Positions 30,743-39,189 of a DNA stretch of 42,184 bases are shown here, one piece after another; within the stretch, counting starts at the first letter, position 1, and each line of letters begins with the position of its first letter. Under the pieces are notes generated by a model, which ran no database searches, was not told where the DNA came from, and saw only the letters and a program-made list of their open reading frames with translations. Origin of the DNA: an uncultured Bacilli bacterium (GTDB taxonomy: Bacteria > Bacillota_I > Bacilli_A > RF39 > UBA660); NCBI GenBank assembly GCA_947630585.1, contig CANRIE010000001.1, positions 1-42,184 of the forward strand. The letters run 5' to 3'. The translations under genes and the position numbers were made by a program.

Positions 30743-32807
30743 AAATCATTCCTTTCTGGACTAAGATAAATCTATTATATAAATCTTGATTATTAAACCT
30801 ATGACTTATAACAATAATTGTTTTATCATTTAAATACTTAAATATAGCATCGAGTATCATTCTTTCCGCCTTAATATCTAAAGCACTTAACGCTTCATCA
30901 AATATATAAATATCACTTTTTTTAAGTAAAGCCCTTGCAAGAATTACTCTTTGACGTTCTCCTCCTGATAAGTTTCCGCCATCATTTTCTAAAGTCATAT
31001 TATCTTTTAAAATACTTCTTTCAATTATTTTATCAATTCCAAGTAAAGAAATAATTTTTAAATAATCATCGTAACTTGCATTAGCCCCAAGCATAATATT
31101 ATTATATAAGGTATCTGTAAATAAAACTTCATCTTGAGATACATAGGTAATCTTTTTTCTAATATCTTTTAAGTTATAGTTATAAACCTTTCGATCATCA
31201 ATTAGAATTTCCCCTTCATAATTATCAATGTATCTTGTAATTAGTTTCATTAAAGTAGATTTCCCACCACCTGACGTGCCATATAGTAATACTTTATCTC
31301 GTGCTTTTATTTCTAAACTTGGACACTTAATAATTTCATCAATCCCATTATAAGAATATTTTAAATCGGTTATCTTAATATTTCCAAATAAATGATAACC
31401 TGTAACTTTAGGATCGAGACTTAAACTCTCACTTTCAATATTTAATAATTCTTTAATTCTTGTAAATGAAACACTAGCTTCTTTAATTAATATTTGTAAA
31501 CCACAAATATTAGTTATAGGACTAAAATAATAACTAAGTAAACTATTAAATACTAGTAACTTTGATAAAACTAAATTGCCAGCAATTACTTCTTTAATCC
31601 CAACATAAATAATAACTAATAAACCAATTCCATAAACAATCTCTTTAAAGAAATTTTCAATATAAAAGTGATGATATAAATTAAAACTTTTATCAAGAAA
31701 TTTATCAAACTTATAACTTAATTTATCTCCTAAGTTATCTTCAATTTGCATTCCTTTAACAGTATTAATTGATGTTAATGATTCAATTAAATGATTATCA
31801 ACATCAGTTTCCATTTCTTTCATATCTTTTATTTTAGTATCCAAAAAACTATTATAAAATAAGATAATAAAGACATAAATAACTGTAATTATAAATGTAA
31901 TAAAAGCTAACTTTGAACTAATATTAGAAAGACAAATAAATATTAATATAAGTAAAACTAAATCAATTGCTAAAGTTACAAACACTTTACTAATTACATC
32001 GCGAATTTTAAAGACATCTCTTATTCTTGTTATAATATCGCCTTTTGTTCTATTTTTAAAATATAAATATGGAAGTCTTATGATATGGTTATATACTTCT
32101 TTAATTAAAGATTCATCTAGTTTATGATTAACATAATTTATTAAGTTATTCCGAAATAAATTAGTTAATTCTTTTAAGATAACAACAATTATTAGTAATA
32201 TTAATATATATAACATTGTCATTTTATTGTTATTACTAAATAAATCAATAAAGAATTGAAACTGATAAGATATTAGAATATTAGAAATAGTATAAACAAA
32301 CGAAAGAACAAAAAGTAGAATAAAGGTAAATTTAAATTTATTAATAATTGGAAATATTAAACTTAAGAAACTTTTTTCTTTAGCTTGTTTTAAAATTTCG
32401 GTTTTAGGCTTTAGGATAATATAAACATTAGTTGTTAGTTTATTCCAAGCGTCCATCCCATAAGACTTAAACCCTCCATCTGGATCCATGATGGTTATCG
32501 TTTTATCTTCTATTTTCGTGACAATTACAAAGTGGCCAAATTGTTTGTCAACTAAAATATGGGCAATTAAGGGAACGCTGTCTTTTAAATTAGAGTTTAA
32601 GATACCTTTTACAGCTTTTGCTTCAAATCCTAGTTTCTCGGATGCTGCAACTAATGAATAAACTGATACCCCTTCACTAGTAGTTTTGGTGATTTCCCTT
32701 AAATACTCACGAGTTACATATCCTCCATAATATTTCACTATTGAGATTAAACAGGAAACCCCACAATCTCTTAAATCAGTTTGCTTTGTATATGTTATTT
32801 TTCTCAT
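30732..32807 (-). CDS. Peptidase C39-containing bacteriocin ABC exporter
   Basis: 691 aa. N-terminal C39 cysteine peptidase with TDLRDCGVSCL (Cys15), FGHFVIV (His) and IMDPDGG (Asp). Five to six membrane helices (about 160-440) follow, then an ABC domain with Walker A YGTSGGGKST, signature LSGGERQRV, Walker B IYIFDEALSALD and the switch His in VISHRF. Such proteins remove double-glycine leaders and export the core peptide. Start at ATG 32807 with GGAGGG close before; the ATG at 32819 overlaps that site and is rejected. Head of the five-gene operon. Confidence 0.93.
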   Translation of the reverse strand: MRKITYTKQTDLRDCGVSCLISIVKYYGGYVTREYLREITKTTSEGVSVYSLVAASEKLGFEAKAVKGILNSNLKDSVPLIAHILVDKQFGHFVIVTKIEDKTITIMDPDGGFKSYGMDAWNKLTTNVYIILKPKTEILKQAKEKSFLSLIFPIINKFKFTFILLFVLSFVYTISNILISYQFQFFIDLFSNNNKMTMLYILILLIIVVILKELTNLFRNNLINYVNHKLDESLIKEVYNHIIRLPYLYFKNRTKGDIITRIRDVFKIRDVISKVFVTLAIDLVLLILIFICLSNISSKLAFITFIITVIYVFIILFYNSFLDTKIKDMKEMETDVDNHLIESLTSINTVKGMQIEDNLGDKLSYKFDKFLDKSFNLYHHFYIENFFKEIVYGIGLLVIIYVGIKEVIAGNLVLSKLLVFNSLLSYYFSPITNICGLQILIKEASVSFTRIKELLNIESESLSLDPKVTGYHLFGNIKITDLKYSYNGIDEIIKCPSLEIKARDKVLLYGTSGGGKSTLMKLITRYIDNYEGEILIDDRKVYNYNLKDIRKKITYVSQDEVLFTDTLYNNIMLGANASYDDYLKIISLLGIDKIIERSILKDNMTLENDGGNLSGGERQRVILARALLKKSDIYIFDEALSALDIKAERMILDAIFKYLNDKTIIVISHRFNNQDLYNRFILVQKGMIYEY

Positions 32808-32900
32808 TAGACCCTCCATATATAATATACACGAAAAAAAGTCGATTTTACCGAAAAATTTTTATTTTTTTTATTCCATATTTTATATATTTTTAAGACT

Positions 32901-32925
32901 AAAAAAAGGTGATATTTAATCACCT
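32901..32925 (-). terminator. Terminator upstream of the bacteriocin operon
   Basis: AGGTGAT (32907-32913) pairs with ATCACCT (32919-32925), and seven T follow on the minus strand. TTGAAA-N16-TACAAA upstream (about 32980-32955) could make a tiny RNA ending here; otherwise it insulates the operon from read-through. Confidence 0.65.
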
Positions 32926-32994
32926 ATATACATTTGATACACAATTTTTTCTTAATTTTGTATCTTATAAGAATTATTTTTCAAGTTTTTAAAG

Positions 32995-33020
32995 AAAAAA
33001 GATAGATAATTTTATCTATC
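32995..33020 (-). terminator. Terminator of the CotD-like gene
   Basis: GATAGATAA (33001-33009) pairs perfectly with TTATCTATC (33012-33020), with six T following on the minus strand. The coat gene's stop codon lies in the stem. Confidence 0.85.
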
Positions 33021-33162
33021 TAAAATTGCAACATGAACCTGGGTCAACATTACTTACTACATTTTCTTCACAGCAAGAATATTCAGGTCTATAAGTATGT
33101 TTGTAAATATGATGATTGATTATTCTAGTCCTAATTGGGCAAACATGAGATTGTTTCTTGAG
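33016..33162 (-). pseudogene. C-terminal half of a CotD-like spore-coat gene (no start codon)
   Basis: Minus-strand open frame with no ATG, GTG or TTG and no ribosome site, ending TAG at 33016. The coat part begins at the hexamer 33149-33144 and reads HVCPIRTRIINHHIYKHTYR, then PEYSCCEENVV and SNVDPGSCCNFR. His-rich NHH/KHTY and SNVDP resemble the end of Bacillus CotD. The codons before the hexamer (LKKQS) belong to the inserted element. Joined to the frame at 39190-39414 at the shared hexamer, it makes a complete protein of about 115 residues. Confidence 0.75.
33144..33149. other. Left recombination junction (candidate attL/attR core)
   Basis: CATGAG on the plus strand, identical to 39195-39200. 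On the element side TTGAGT (33158-33163) and AGTATTT (33165-33171) mirror ACTCAA and AAATACT at the other end. The closed circle would therefore have a partly palindromic site, as serine integrase attP sites do. Confidence 0.55.
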
Positions 33163-33192
33163 TTAGTATTTTTATCTTAAAATTCCTGTTTT

Positions 33193-33231
33193 TGAATTGG
33201 AGAGACGCTTCTCTCCAATTCAAAGCAACAT
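33193..33231. repeat. Palindrome-containing direct repeat, copy 1 (after DUF1016 gene)
   Basis: Contains a 26-base hairpin (33195-33220) with outer AATTGG/CCAATT and inner AGACGC; the stem extends to 15 pairs (33191-33205 with 33210-33224). It lies 14 bases after the DUF1016 stop with no T run. Copy 2 is at 34276-34314. Confidence 0.75.
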
Positions 33232-33238
33232 TATTTTT

Positions 33239-34261
33239 TTATTCATTTTTATCATCATTGCTATTTAAAACTTTTTCTACTTCATTTATAAGTTGCTCTT
33301 TATCTGGAATATAATACGTATACGTTGATGCAAATATATTATTAGATAAGCCACCTAAAGCATATTCTAGTAAAACTTTATCTTTATCAGCACATAATAT
33401 TATTCCAACTGGTTTACCATCACCCTCACTATTTACATCTTTTTCATAATAATTTAAATACATATTCATTTGTCCTAAATTTTCAGCTTTCAACGAATTC
33501 ATTTTTAAATCTATTAAAACATACGATTTTAAATATTTATTATAGAAGACCATATCAACATAATAATCTGTATTATTTAAAGTTATCCGTTGCTGACTAC
33601 CCACAAACATAAAACCTTTGCCTAATTCTAGCAAAAAATCCTCAATATGTCTTATTAACTTATATTCCAAATCTTTTTCTAACAATGGTTTTTGTTCTTT
33701 TATTCCCAAAAACTCAAATACATAAGGTTGCTTAACTATATCACTTGGTTTTGAAATAATTTGACCTTTTTTTGATAATTCAATAACTTTTTCTTTATTG
33801 GATTTACCATCAGACAATAATAGCCTCTCAAATAATGAGGTGTCTAATTGGCGTCTAAGTTCTCTAACACTCCAATTTTCATTAATACACTCTTTTTCAT
33901 AAAAATTTCTTTTATCTTTATCTTGAATTATCATTAATTCTAAATAATGTGACCAAGATAATTTATCACTTAATTCTTCTAATTTTGGATAAGCCTTATA
34001 AAAAATTCTCATGTATTTTAAATTAGAAACTGAATATCCTTTTCCTAAATATTTTGTTAACTCTTTTGATAATTCTTTTAAAGTCTCTTGACCATATTCA
34101 AGTCTATTATTATATTCATTTTCATTTAAAACAATAATTTTTCCTATATTCCAATATACATAAACAATAGATTTGTTAATTTCTTGAGTTAAATTTATTC
34201 GAGTTTGATTTACTAACTTAGTTATTTCATTTATCATTTTATTATTTACTTTTTCTAACAT
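33239..34261 (-). CDS. DUF1016 (YhcG-like) PDDEXK nuclease-family protein
   Basis: 340 aa. N-terminal DUF1016_N helical domain (YVYWNIGKIIV, EYGQETLKELSKELTKYLG, WSHYLELMII) and a C-terminal PDDEXK core (DYYVDMVFYN, then SYVLIDLKMN). Relatives are found beside restriction-modification genes or alone in mobile regions; the target is unknown. GGGAGG precedes ATG 34261. The gene is tightly bracketed by two related palindromes, 14 bases after the stop and 16 before the start, which suggests that it moved in as a cassette. Confidence 0.85.
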   Translation of the reverse strand: MLEKVNNKMINEITKLVNQTRINLTQEINKSIVYVYWNIGKIIVLNENEYNNRLEYGQETLKELSKELTKYLGKGYSVSNLKYMRIFYKAYPKLEELSDKLSWSHYLELMIIQDKDKRNFYEKECINENWSVRELRRQLDTSLFERLLLSDGKSNKEKVIELSKKGQIISKPSDIVKQPYVFEFLGIKEQKPLLEKDLEYKLIRHIEDFLLELGKGFMFVGSQQRITLNNTDYYVDMVFYNKYLKSYVLIDLKMNSLKAENLGQMNMYLNYYEKDVNSEGDGKPVGIILCADKDKVLLEYALGGLSNNIFASTYTYYIPDKEQLINEVEKVLNSNDDKNE

Positions 34262-34275
34262 TATTTTCCTCCCTA

Positions 34276-34314
34276 TGAATTGGTCAGACGCGTCTGACCA
34301 ATTTAAAACAATAT
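34276..34314. repeat. Palindrome-containing direct repeat, copy 2 (before DUF1016 gene)
   Basis: A perfect loopless palindrome (34278-34303) with outer AATTGG/CCAATT and centre GACGCGTC. Compared with copy 1 the stem pair AG/CT is replaced by TC/GA, which keeps pairing. The next 11 bases differ only by three transitions. Confidence 0.75.
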
Positions 34315-34374
34315 CACATTTATAGTTTTTACAATATTTTTAGTATTTTATCTATCGCATTTTTAACTTTTAAC

Positions 34375-34977
34375 TTATTCATCAATTCCATCAATACAAT
34401 TTTCATAAATCCAAGTTTTAATATCAGTCATATCATTTGTTTCATAATATTTTCTAAGCAAGGCTACATATTCATCTATTTTAGAAACTGGTACCATAAT
34501 TATCCCTTGACCATGTTTTATCATTTCATGGTTTGCAACTAAATTAGCAACTCTTTTATTTCCATCCTGAAACATTTGGTTTATTTGAAGCCAGCAAAAT
34601 ATACTAATAGATCTTTCTAAATCATTAGGAATTTTTAAGATATTTTTGAACTCAGTTTCATAATCACTTTCAATAGTCTTTGAAAGTTCAACATTTCCAT
34701 ATTTGCAAATCTCAAAATGAACTTTTTTGATAAAATCAATAGTTAAATCTTCTTGAATATTATTTAATACGTACTCCCAAGCATCAACTAAACCTTTTAA
34801 TTTAAACATATCAAGAACTGCAATTTTACCTGTATTAACATTATTAACAAAAGAATAGATATCTGCAAATGTTACTTTTATCCCTTCTAAAATAGCACTT
34901 TGATAGATATTATCAACTAATTTTCTTTTAGCAAAAAAGATATTATCTTTAATTTCCATGTTGTATTTATTTTTCAC
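34375..34977 (-). CDS. Fic-like protein with altered active site
   Basis: 200 aa from GTG 34977, which has AAAGG nine bases before; TTG at 34998 is less likely. The Fic core reads WLQINQMFQDGNKRVANLVAN where active AMP-transferases have HPFxDGNGR. The catalytic His is Asn (or Gln, depending on alignment) and the second Gly is Lys, as in the DGNKR subgroup. An N-terminal TIESDYETEF may be a regulatory or substrate loop. It could be catalytically changed or inactive. No partner antitoxin is adjacent. Located between recombinase and DUF1016 in the element. Confidence 0.8.
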   Translation of the reverse strand: MKNKYNMEIKDNIFFAKRKLVDNIYQSAILEGIKVTFADIYSFVNNVNTGKIAVLDMFKLKGLVDAWEYVLNNIQEDLTIDFIKKVHFEICKYGNVELSKTIESDYETEFKNILKIPNDLERSISIFCWLQINQMFQDGNKRVANLVANHEMIKHGQGIIMVPVSKIDEYVALLRKYYETNDMTDIKTWIYENCIDGIDE

Positions 34978-35088
34978 ATAATTTGTCCTTTCTTTCAATT
35001 TGCTTTCATATATATATATTTTACCAAATTTTTCACAAAAAGTCTTTATTTTTTTAATATTTTTTCAAATTTATGCTGTTATCATAAA

Positions 35089-36603
35089 TCATTTAAAAGT
35101 TAATATAATATTTATTTCTTTATTTTCAGATATTTCTATTTTTTCAATTAAATTAGTAATTAAAATTCTTTCAAATACTTTAAAATTTAAAAAATCATCA
35201 ATATATTTATCAATTACTTGTAATTTATTATCACGATTATTTTCTTTATTTAATTTTAAATAATAATTAATTTTATCTTGATTATTCCTTAATTCCTCTT
35301 TCATTTTTAAGACAAGTCTTTCATATTGTTCAAGAGTAATAACTTGATTTAATTTATCAAGATAAATATTATCTAAATTTTCATTTATTCTTTTTATTTC
35401 TTGTTCTAATTTTTTTATTTCCAAGTTATAATCATCATCTTTTAAATCATTTAAAATATTATTTCTAATTTTATCTTTATTAACTTGCTTTAAGAATTTA
35501 GTTTTTAATAAACTAACAATAATTAATTCTAAATCATCATAGTTATTAGAGTGTGATGTGCAAAGTTTTTCTTTTCTATAGGTTCTAAAATAGTTACAAA
35601 TTGTATAACATCTATCGTCTTTCTTTCTTCTTGGAGTTACCGAAATTCTACTTGAGCACTCATGACAATACATCAAAGAATCTAATAAATGTTCTTCTTT
35701 TTTATCAAGCCTTGAAACATTTTTAGGTAACATTTTTAAAGTACTTTCAAATACACTTCTTTCTATAATTGCTTCATGAGTATTCTTAACTACAATAAAT
35801 TCATCCTCTTTATTTTTAACAACTTTCTTAATTTTATAATTTATTTTATTTCTTTTATTTTGAACTAAATCTCCAACATAAACTTGATTATGTAAAATCT
35901 CATTTATGGTTTTAGCATTCCAAGTATTATAATGAATAGTATTAATATTATCATAGTAAGACGATGGGGTTCTTATTTTTAAATTTGTTAACGCATCAGC
36001 AATTTGATAATAATTTAACCCATTAAGGGCTAAATTAAATATCTTTTTAATAACATTCGCTTGCTCTTTATTTATAACTAAATGATTCTTATTCTTTTTA
36101 TCTTTTGAGTATCCGAAGGGCGCTTTTGCACCAACGAACTTCCCTTCTTTCATCTTAGCCTTCAAACTTGATCTTATTTTTTTTGAAATATCCTTGGCAT
36201 AAAAATCATTCATGATTGCTTTAAAGGGTGCTATATCATTATTAGAATTATCAAGATAAGTATCTAAATTATCCGTTACTGAAATATATCTAATATTGTG
36301 TTCCGGAAAATATTTTTCAATTAATTCTCCCGTTTTTATATAATCTCTCCCTAACCTAGACATATCTTTAGTTATAACCATATTAATTTTTTTATCTTCA
36401 ATATCTTTAATTAATCTTTTAAAACTTGGTCTTTCAAAATTAGTTCCTGAATACCCATCATCTATATAAATATCATAAACAAAAATATTATTTTCTTTGG
36501 TATATTGAAGTAATAAACTTTTTTGATTCTTGATACTCTCACTTACCATCACCTTTATATCATCTTCTTTTGATAATCTAATATAAAGTCCGGCTTTATT
36601 CAT
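35089..36603 (-). CDS. Large serine recombinase (SpoIVCA/TnpX class)
   Basis: 504 aa, the size of SpoIVCA. N-terminal resolvase domain with YIRLSKEDD (catalytic Ser11), DGYSGTNFERPSF and ITKDMSRLGRDYIKTGE. The recombinase domain has APFGYSKDKK and a zinc ribbon (CHECSSRIS, then CNYFRTYRKEKLCTSH). The C-terminus is a long coiled coil (IKKLEQEIKRINENLD) followed by IDKYIDDFLNFK. All catalytic residues are intact, so it is probably active. It would act on short att cores like the CATGAG copies at both element ends. Confidence 0.94.
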   Translation of the reverse strand: MNKAGLYIRLSKEDDIKVMVSESIKNQKSLLLQYTKENNIFVYDIYIDDGYSGTNFERPSFKRLIKDIEDKKINMVITKDMSRLGRDYIKTGELIEKYFPEHNIRYISVTDNLDTYLDNSNNDIAPFKAIMNDFYAKDISKKIRSSLKAKMKEGKFVGAKAPFGYSKDKKNKNHLVINKEQANVIKKIFNLALNGLNYYQIADALTNLKIRTPSSYYDNINTIHYNTWNAKTINEILHNQVYVGDLVQNKRNKINYKIKKVVKNKEDEFIVVKNTHEAIIERSVFESTLKMLPKNVSRLDKKEEHLLDSLMYCHECSSRISVTPRRKKDDRCYTICNYFRTYRKEKLCTSHSNNYDDLELIIVSLLKTKFLKQVNKDKIRNNILNDLKDDDYNLEIKKLEQEIKRINENLDNIYLDKLNQVITLEQYERLVLKMKEELRNNQDKINYYLKLNKENNRDNKLQVIDKYIDDFLNFKVFERILITNLIEKIEISENKEINIILTFK

Positions 36604-36706
36604 CTTTTATTCCTTTTATTTTTAAACTTAAAACTTTACTTATGATACTTTCTAAATCATTAGTACCAAATGTAAATTTAATTTTATATTTATTCATATT
36701 AATCAT
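36596..36706 (-). CDS. 36-codon frame overlapping the recombinase start
   Basis: MINMNKYKIKFTFGTNDLES then IISKVLSLKIKGIKDE. It overlaps the recombinase by eight bases, suggesting coupled translation, but no ribosome site is visible at either ATG (36706, 36697). Small proteins ahead of serine recombinases are common; a directionality factor is conceivable but unsupported. Confidence 0.35.
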   Translation of the reverse strand: MINMNKYKIKFTFGTNDLESIISKVLSLKIKGIKDE

Positions 36707-36745
36707 TAAATTATATGATAGGTATTAAAAAATAAAACGATGTTA

Positions 36746-38464
36746 TTATAATAATTCTTTTTTGTATAGTCTTTGATATATTTTATTATTTTTAATTAGA
36801 TTCTCATGCGTATCAAACCCTACTATTTTCCCATCATCAATAACTAAAATTTTATCACAGTCAATAACTGTTGTTAATCTATGAGCAATAATTAGAATAG
36901 TATAATCCTTACGTATTTTTCTAATTGAATCATGAATATAATCTTGAGTTTCATTATCTAAACTACTTGTTGCTTCATCAAGCATAATTATTTTAGAATT
37001 CTTAACTAAGGCTCTGGCAATAGCAAGGCGTTGCTTTAAACCACCTGATAAAATAACTCCATTTTCACCAACTAAAGTATCATATTTATCTTCTAAAGTA
37101 TCAATGTATTCATTTAATTTACATAGTTTGCATTTCTCTTCTATTTCTTCGTCAGTTATATCAGGATTAACAATTTTTAAATTTTCTTTTATAGACATAT
37201 TAAATATATAAGGATCTTGGGTAATTGTTGAAATATTCTCCCTAATTGAATCTTCCGTTAGCTCATTAAGACAAATATCATCTAAATAAATATATCCAGA
37301 CTTTGGATTATATAATTTATTAATTAAATTGAAAATAGTTGTTTTCCCGGCTCCACTTTTTCCAACAATTCCAATTGTTTCACCTGCTTTAACTTTAAAA
37401 TCAATTCCTTTTAAAACCTCATTTTTATCATAACTAAAGATAACATTCTTAAATTCAATATCTCCTTTAACTTCCTTTAATTTAATATTGCCATATACTT
37501 CTTTTAAATATTTCTCACCACTAATAACATCATATATTCTCTCAATTGATAGATTTACTTCTTTGTAATTTCTATAAATATTACCAATTTCTCCAACTAA
37601 GGAAATAACTCTATTTCTATACATATATAAAACTAACATATTAGCACCATCTAATAACCCATTTTTAATTAATACGATACATAAAATAATAAACAATAAT
37701 TCATATATATTTTGCAAAATATCTTCTAAAAACCACTCTCTTTCATCTCTTTTCATAGAATCATAATCAATTTTTTTAATTGCTCTTTGGTCTTTCAAAG
37801 TCTTTTTAATTAAAGTATTTTTTAAATTTAAAACTTTAATATCTTTTATCCCTCTTATAAGTTCATTAAAATTACTTGAATATTTTTCATACATTTCATT
37901 AGATTTCTTTCTTTCCCCTTCCCATCTTTTAGTTCTTCTTATATTTAGATAAAAGAAAATAAATGAGAAAACAACAAAATATAAACCTAAATAAATATTA
38001 ATATAAAATATATAAAGTAAAATACCAAATGAGGATAAAAAACCAATTAAATTATATCTTAAATAAGTGAAGATACTTGCTAAAGAAGAAGCTGCATTAT
38101 TAACTCTTTCAGCAAAGAAACCGGTTCCATTTTGATCAAAATTCTTAATTTCTAAATTAAATAATTCTCTTGATGCATCTTCTTTTATTTTTAACTCAAC
38201 ATCATCTTGAATTTTAACACTACTCATTTTATTAATATAAGAAATTAATTGATCAACTATTCCACATATTACAAGTAAAATTGAATAAAATAGTATCTTA
38301 TTAAAATCAACTTTCGTGATTGCTTCTAAGCTTTTTGCAGAAATCAAAGGATTTAACATATTTATTCCGGTTATTCCAAGTGATGTTATCAAATAAACTC
38401 CAATTAAAAATTTCTTTTCTTTAAAATAAACTAAAATTCTTTTATAATAATCCCTCTTTTTCAT
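36746..38464 (-). CDS. ABC transporter, fused membrane and ATPase domains
   Basis: 572 aa. Six membrane helices in the first 310 residues, then an ATPase domain with Walker A IVGKSGAGKTT, Q-loop ITQDPYIF, signature LSGGLKQRLAIARAL, Walker B IIMLDEATSSLD and IIAHRLTT. A half-transporter of the multidrug/lipid exporter type that would act as a homodimer. Substrate unknown; no C39 domain, so not a leader-cutting exporter. Own promoter. Cargo of the element. Confidence 0.9.
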   Translation of the reverse strand: MKKRDYYKRILVYFKEKKFLIGVYLITSLGITGINMLNPLISAKSLEAITKVDFNKILFYSILLVICGIVDQLISYINKMSSVKIQDDVELKIKEDASRELFNLEIKNFDQNGTGFFAERVNNAASSLASIFTYLRYNLIGFLSSFGILLYIFYINIYLGLYFVVFSFIFFYLNIRRTKRWEGERKKSNEMYEKYSSNFNELIRGIKDIKVLNLKNTLIKKTLKDQRAIKKIDYDSMKRDEREWFLEDILQNIYELLFIILCIVLIKNGLLDGANMLVLYMYRNRVISLVGEIGNIYRNYKEVNLSIERIYDVISGEKYLKEVYGNIKLKEVKGDIEFKNVIFSYDKNEVLKGIDFKVKAGETIGIVGKSGAGKTTIFNLINKLYNPKSGYIYLDDICLNELTEDSIRENISTITQDPYIFNMSIKENLKIVNPDITDEEIEEKCKLCKLNEYIDTLEDKYDTLVGENGVILSGGLKQRLAIARALVKNSKIIMLDEATSSLDNETQDYIHDSIRKIRKDYTILIIAHRLTTVIDCDKILVIDDGKIVGFDTHENLIKNNKIYQRLYKKELL

Positions 38465-38489
38465 ACTTAAACTCTCCTAAATCAGTCAT

Positions 38490-38518
38490 ATTATACCTTA
38501 TAATAATAATTTAATCAA
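38490..38518 (-). promoter_or_regulatory. Promoter of the ABC transporter
   Basis: Minus-strand TTGATT (38513-38518), 17 bases, TATAAT (38490-38495); AGGAGAG follows before the ATG. Confidence 0.7.
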
Positions 38519-38525
38519 TAATAAA

Positions 38526-38544
38526 ACTTATCAGTGAGATAAGT
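38526..38544 (-). terminator. Terminator of the DUF308 gene
   Basis: ACTTATC (38526-38532) pairs with GATAAGT (38538-38544), with TTTTATTATT following on the minus strand. Confidence 0.65.
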
Positions 38545-38545
38545 C

Positions 38546-39112
38546 CTATTTTCTATTTTCAAAATATTTTTCTATTTTTCTTATATTTCTATTAAATATA
38601 ATAGCTTCAACAATATCAATTATAGCGAATCCAGTTAACATATAACCAACCGTTGCAACTAATATTCCTTTAGTTAAAATTATAATTACACCAAGTAACA
38701 TCATTAAAATTGATAACAATAAACTAATTATTCCTAATTTTTTACTTACAAATAATAACTTACTAACTAAAGATAAATTTTTAATACCTTCATAAATAGC
38801 AATTAAACCAATTATAATTCTAATAATACTTTGGAATTCATTTTTAAAGAAAAGACAAAGTAACCCCATTATAATATTTAATATTCCATAAGATAAATCA
38901 TAGTTAAAAATATTATATTTACCATCAAACTTAATATAGTAATAAATTTTTAAAACTCCATTTAGAATTAAAAAACCACCTATAAAGTAACTTATAATAT
39001 TTAAAATATTCTTAGGAAATAATATCATTATAATTCCCATTATGATAATTAAAACTCCAATAAAGATATTTTCATAATTATATTGTTTTAATTCTTTCTC
39101 AATCATTTTCAT
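38546..39112 (-). CDS. DUF308 (HdeD-like) membrane protein
   Basis: 188 aa, about six membrane helices in pairs, with the DUF308 repeats GGFLILNGVLKI, GLIAIYEGIK and GYMLTGFAIIDIVEAI. HdeD in E. coli protects against acid; here the role is unknown. AGGAGG eight bases before ATG 39112. First gene inside the element after the interrupted coat gene. Confidence 0.82.
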   Translation of the reverse strand: MKMIEKELKQYNYENIFIGVLIIIMGIIMILFPKNILNIISYFIGGFLILNGVLKIYYYIKFDGKYNIFNYDLSYGILNIIMGLLCLFFKNEFQSIIRIIIGLIAIYEGIKNLSLVSKLLFVSKKLGIISLLLSILMMLLGVIIILTKGILVATVGYMLTGFAIIDIVEAIIFNRNIRKIEKYFENRK

Positions 39113-39189
39113 TTTTTTATCCTCCTAATAACATTATAACACTTTCATAAGATAATTAATAGATTATTTGCTATATCATACATAAATAC

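Noticed and set aside
36596..36706. Excisionase for the serine-recombinase element
   Set aside because: Only position suggests it; no ribosome site and no similarity that I can recognise, so kept only as a low-confidence frame.
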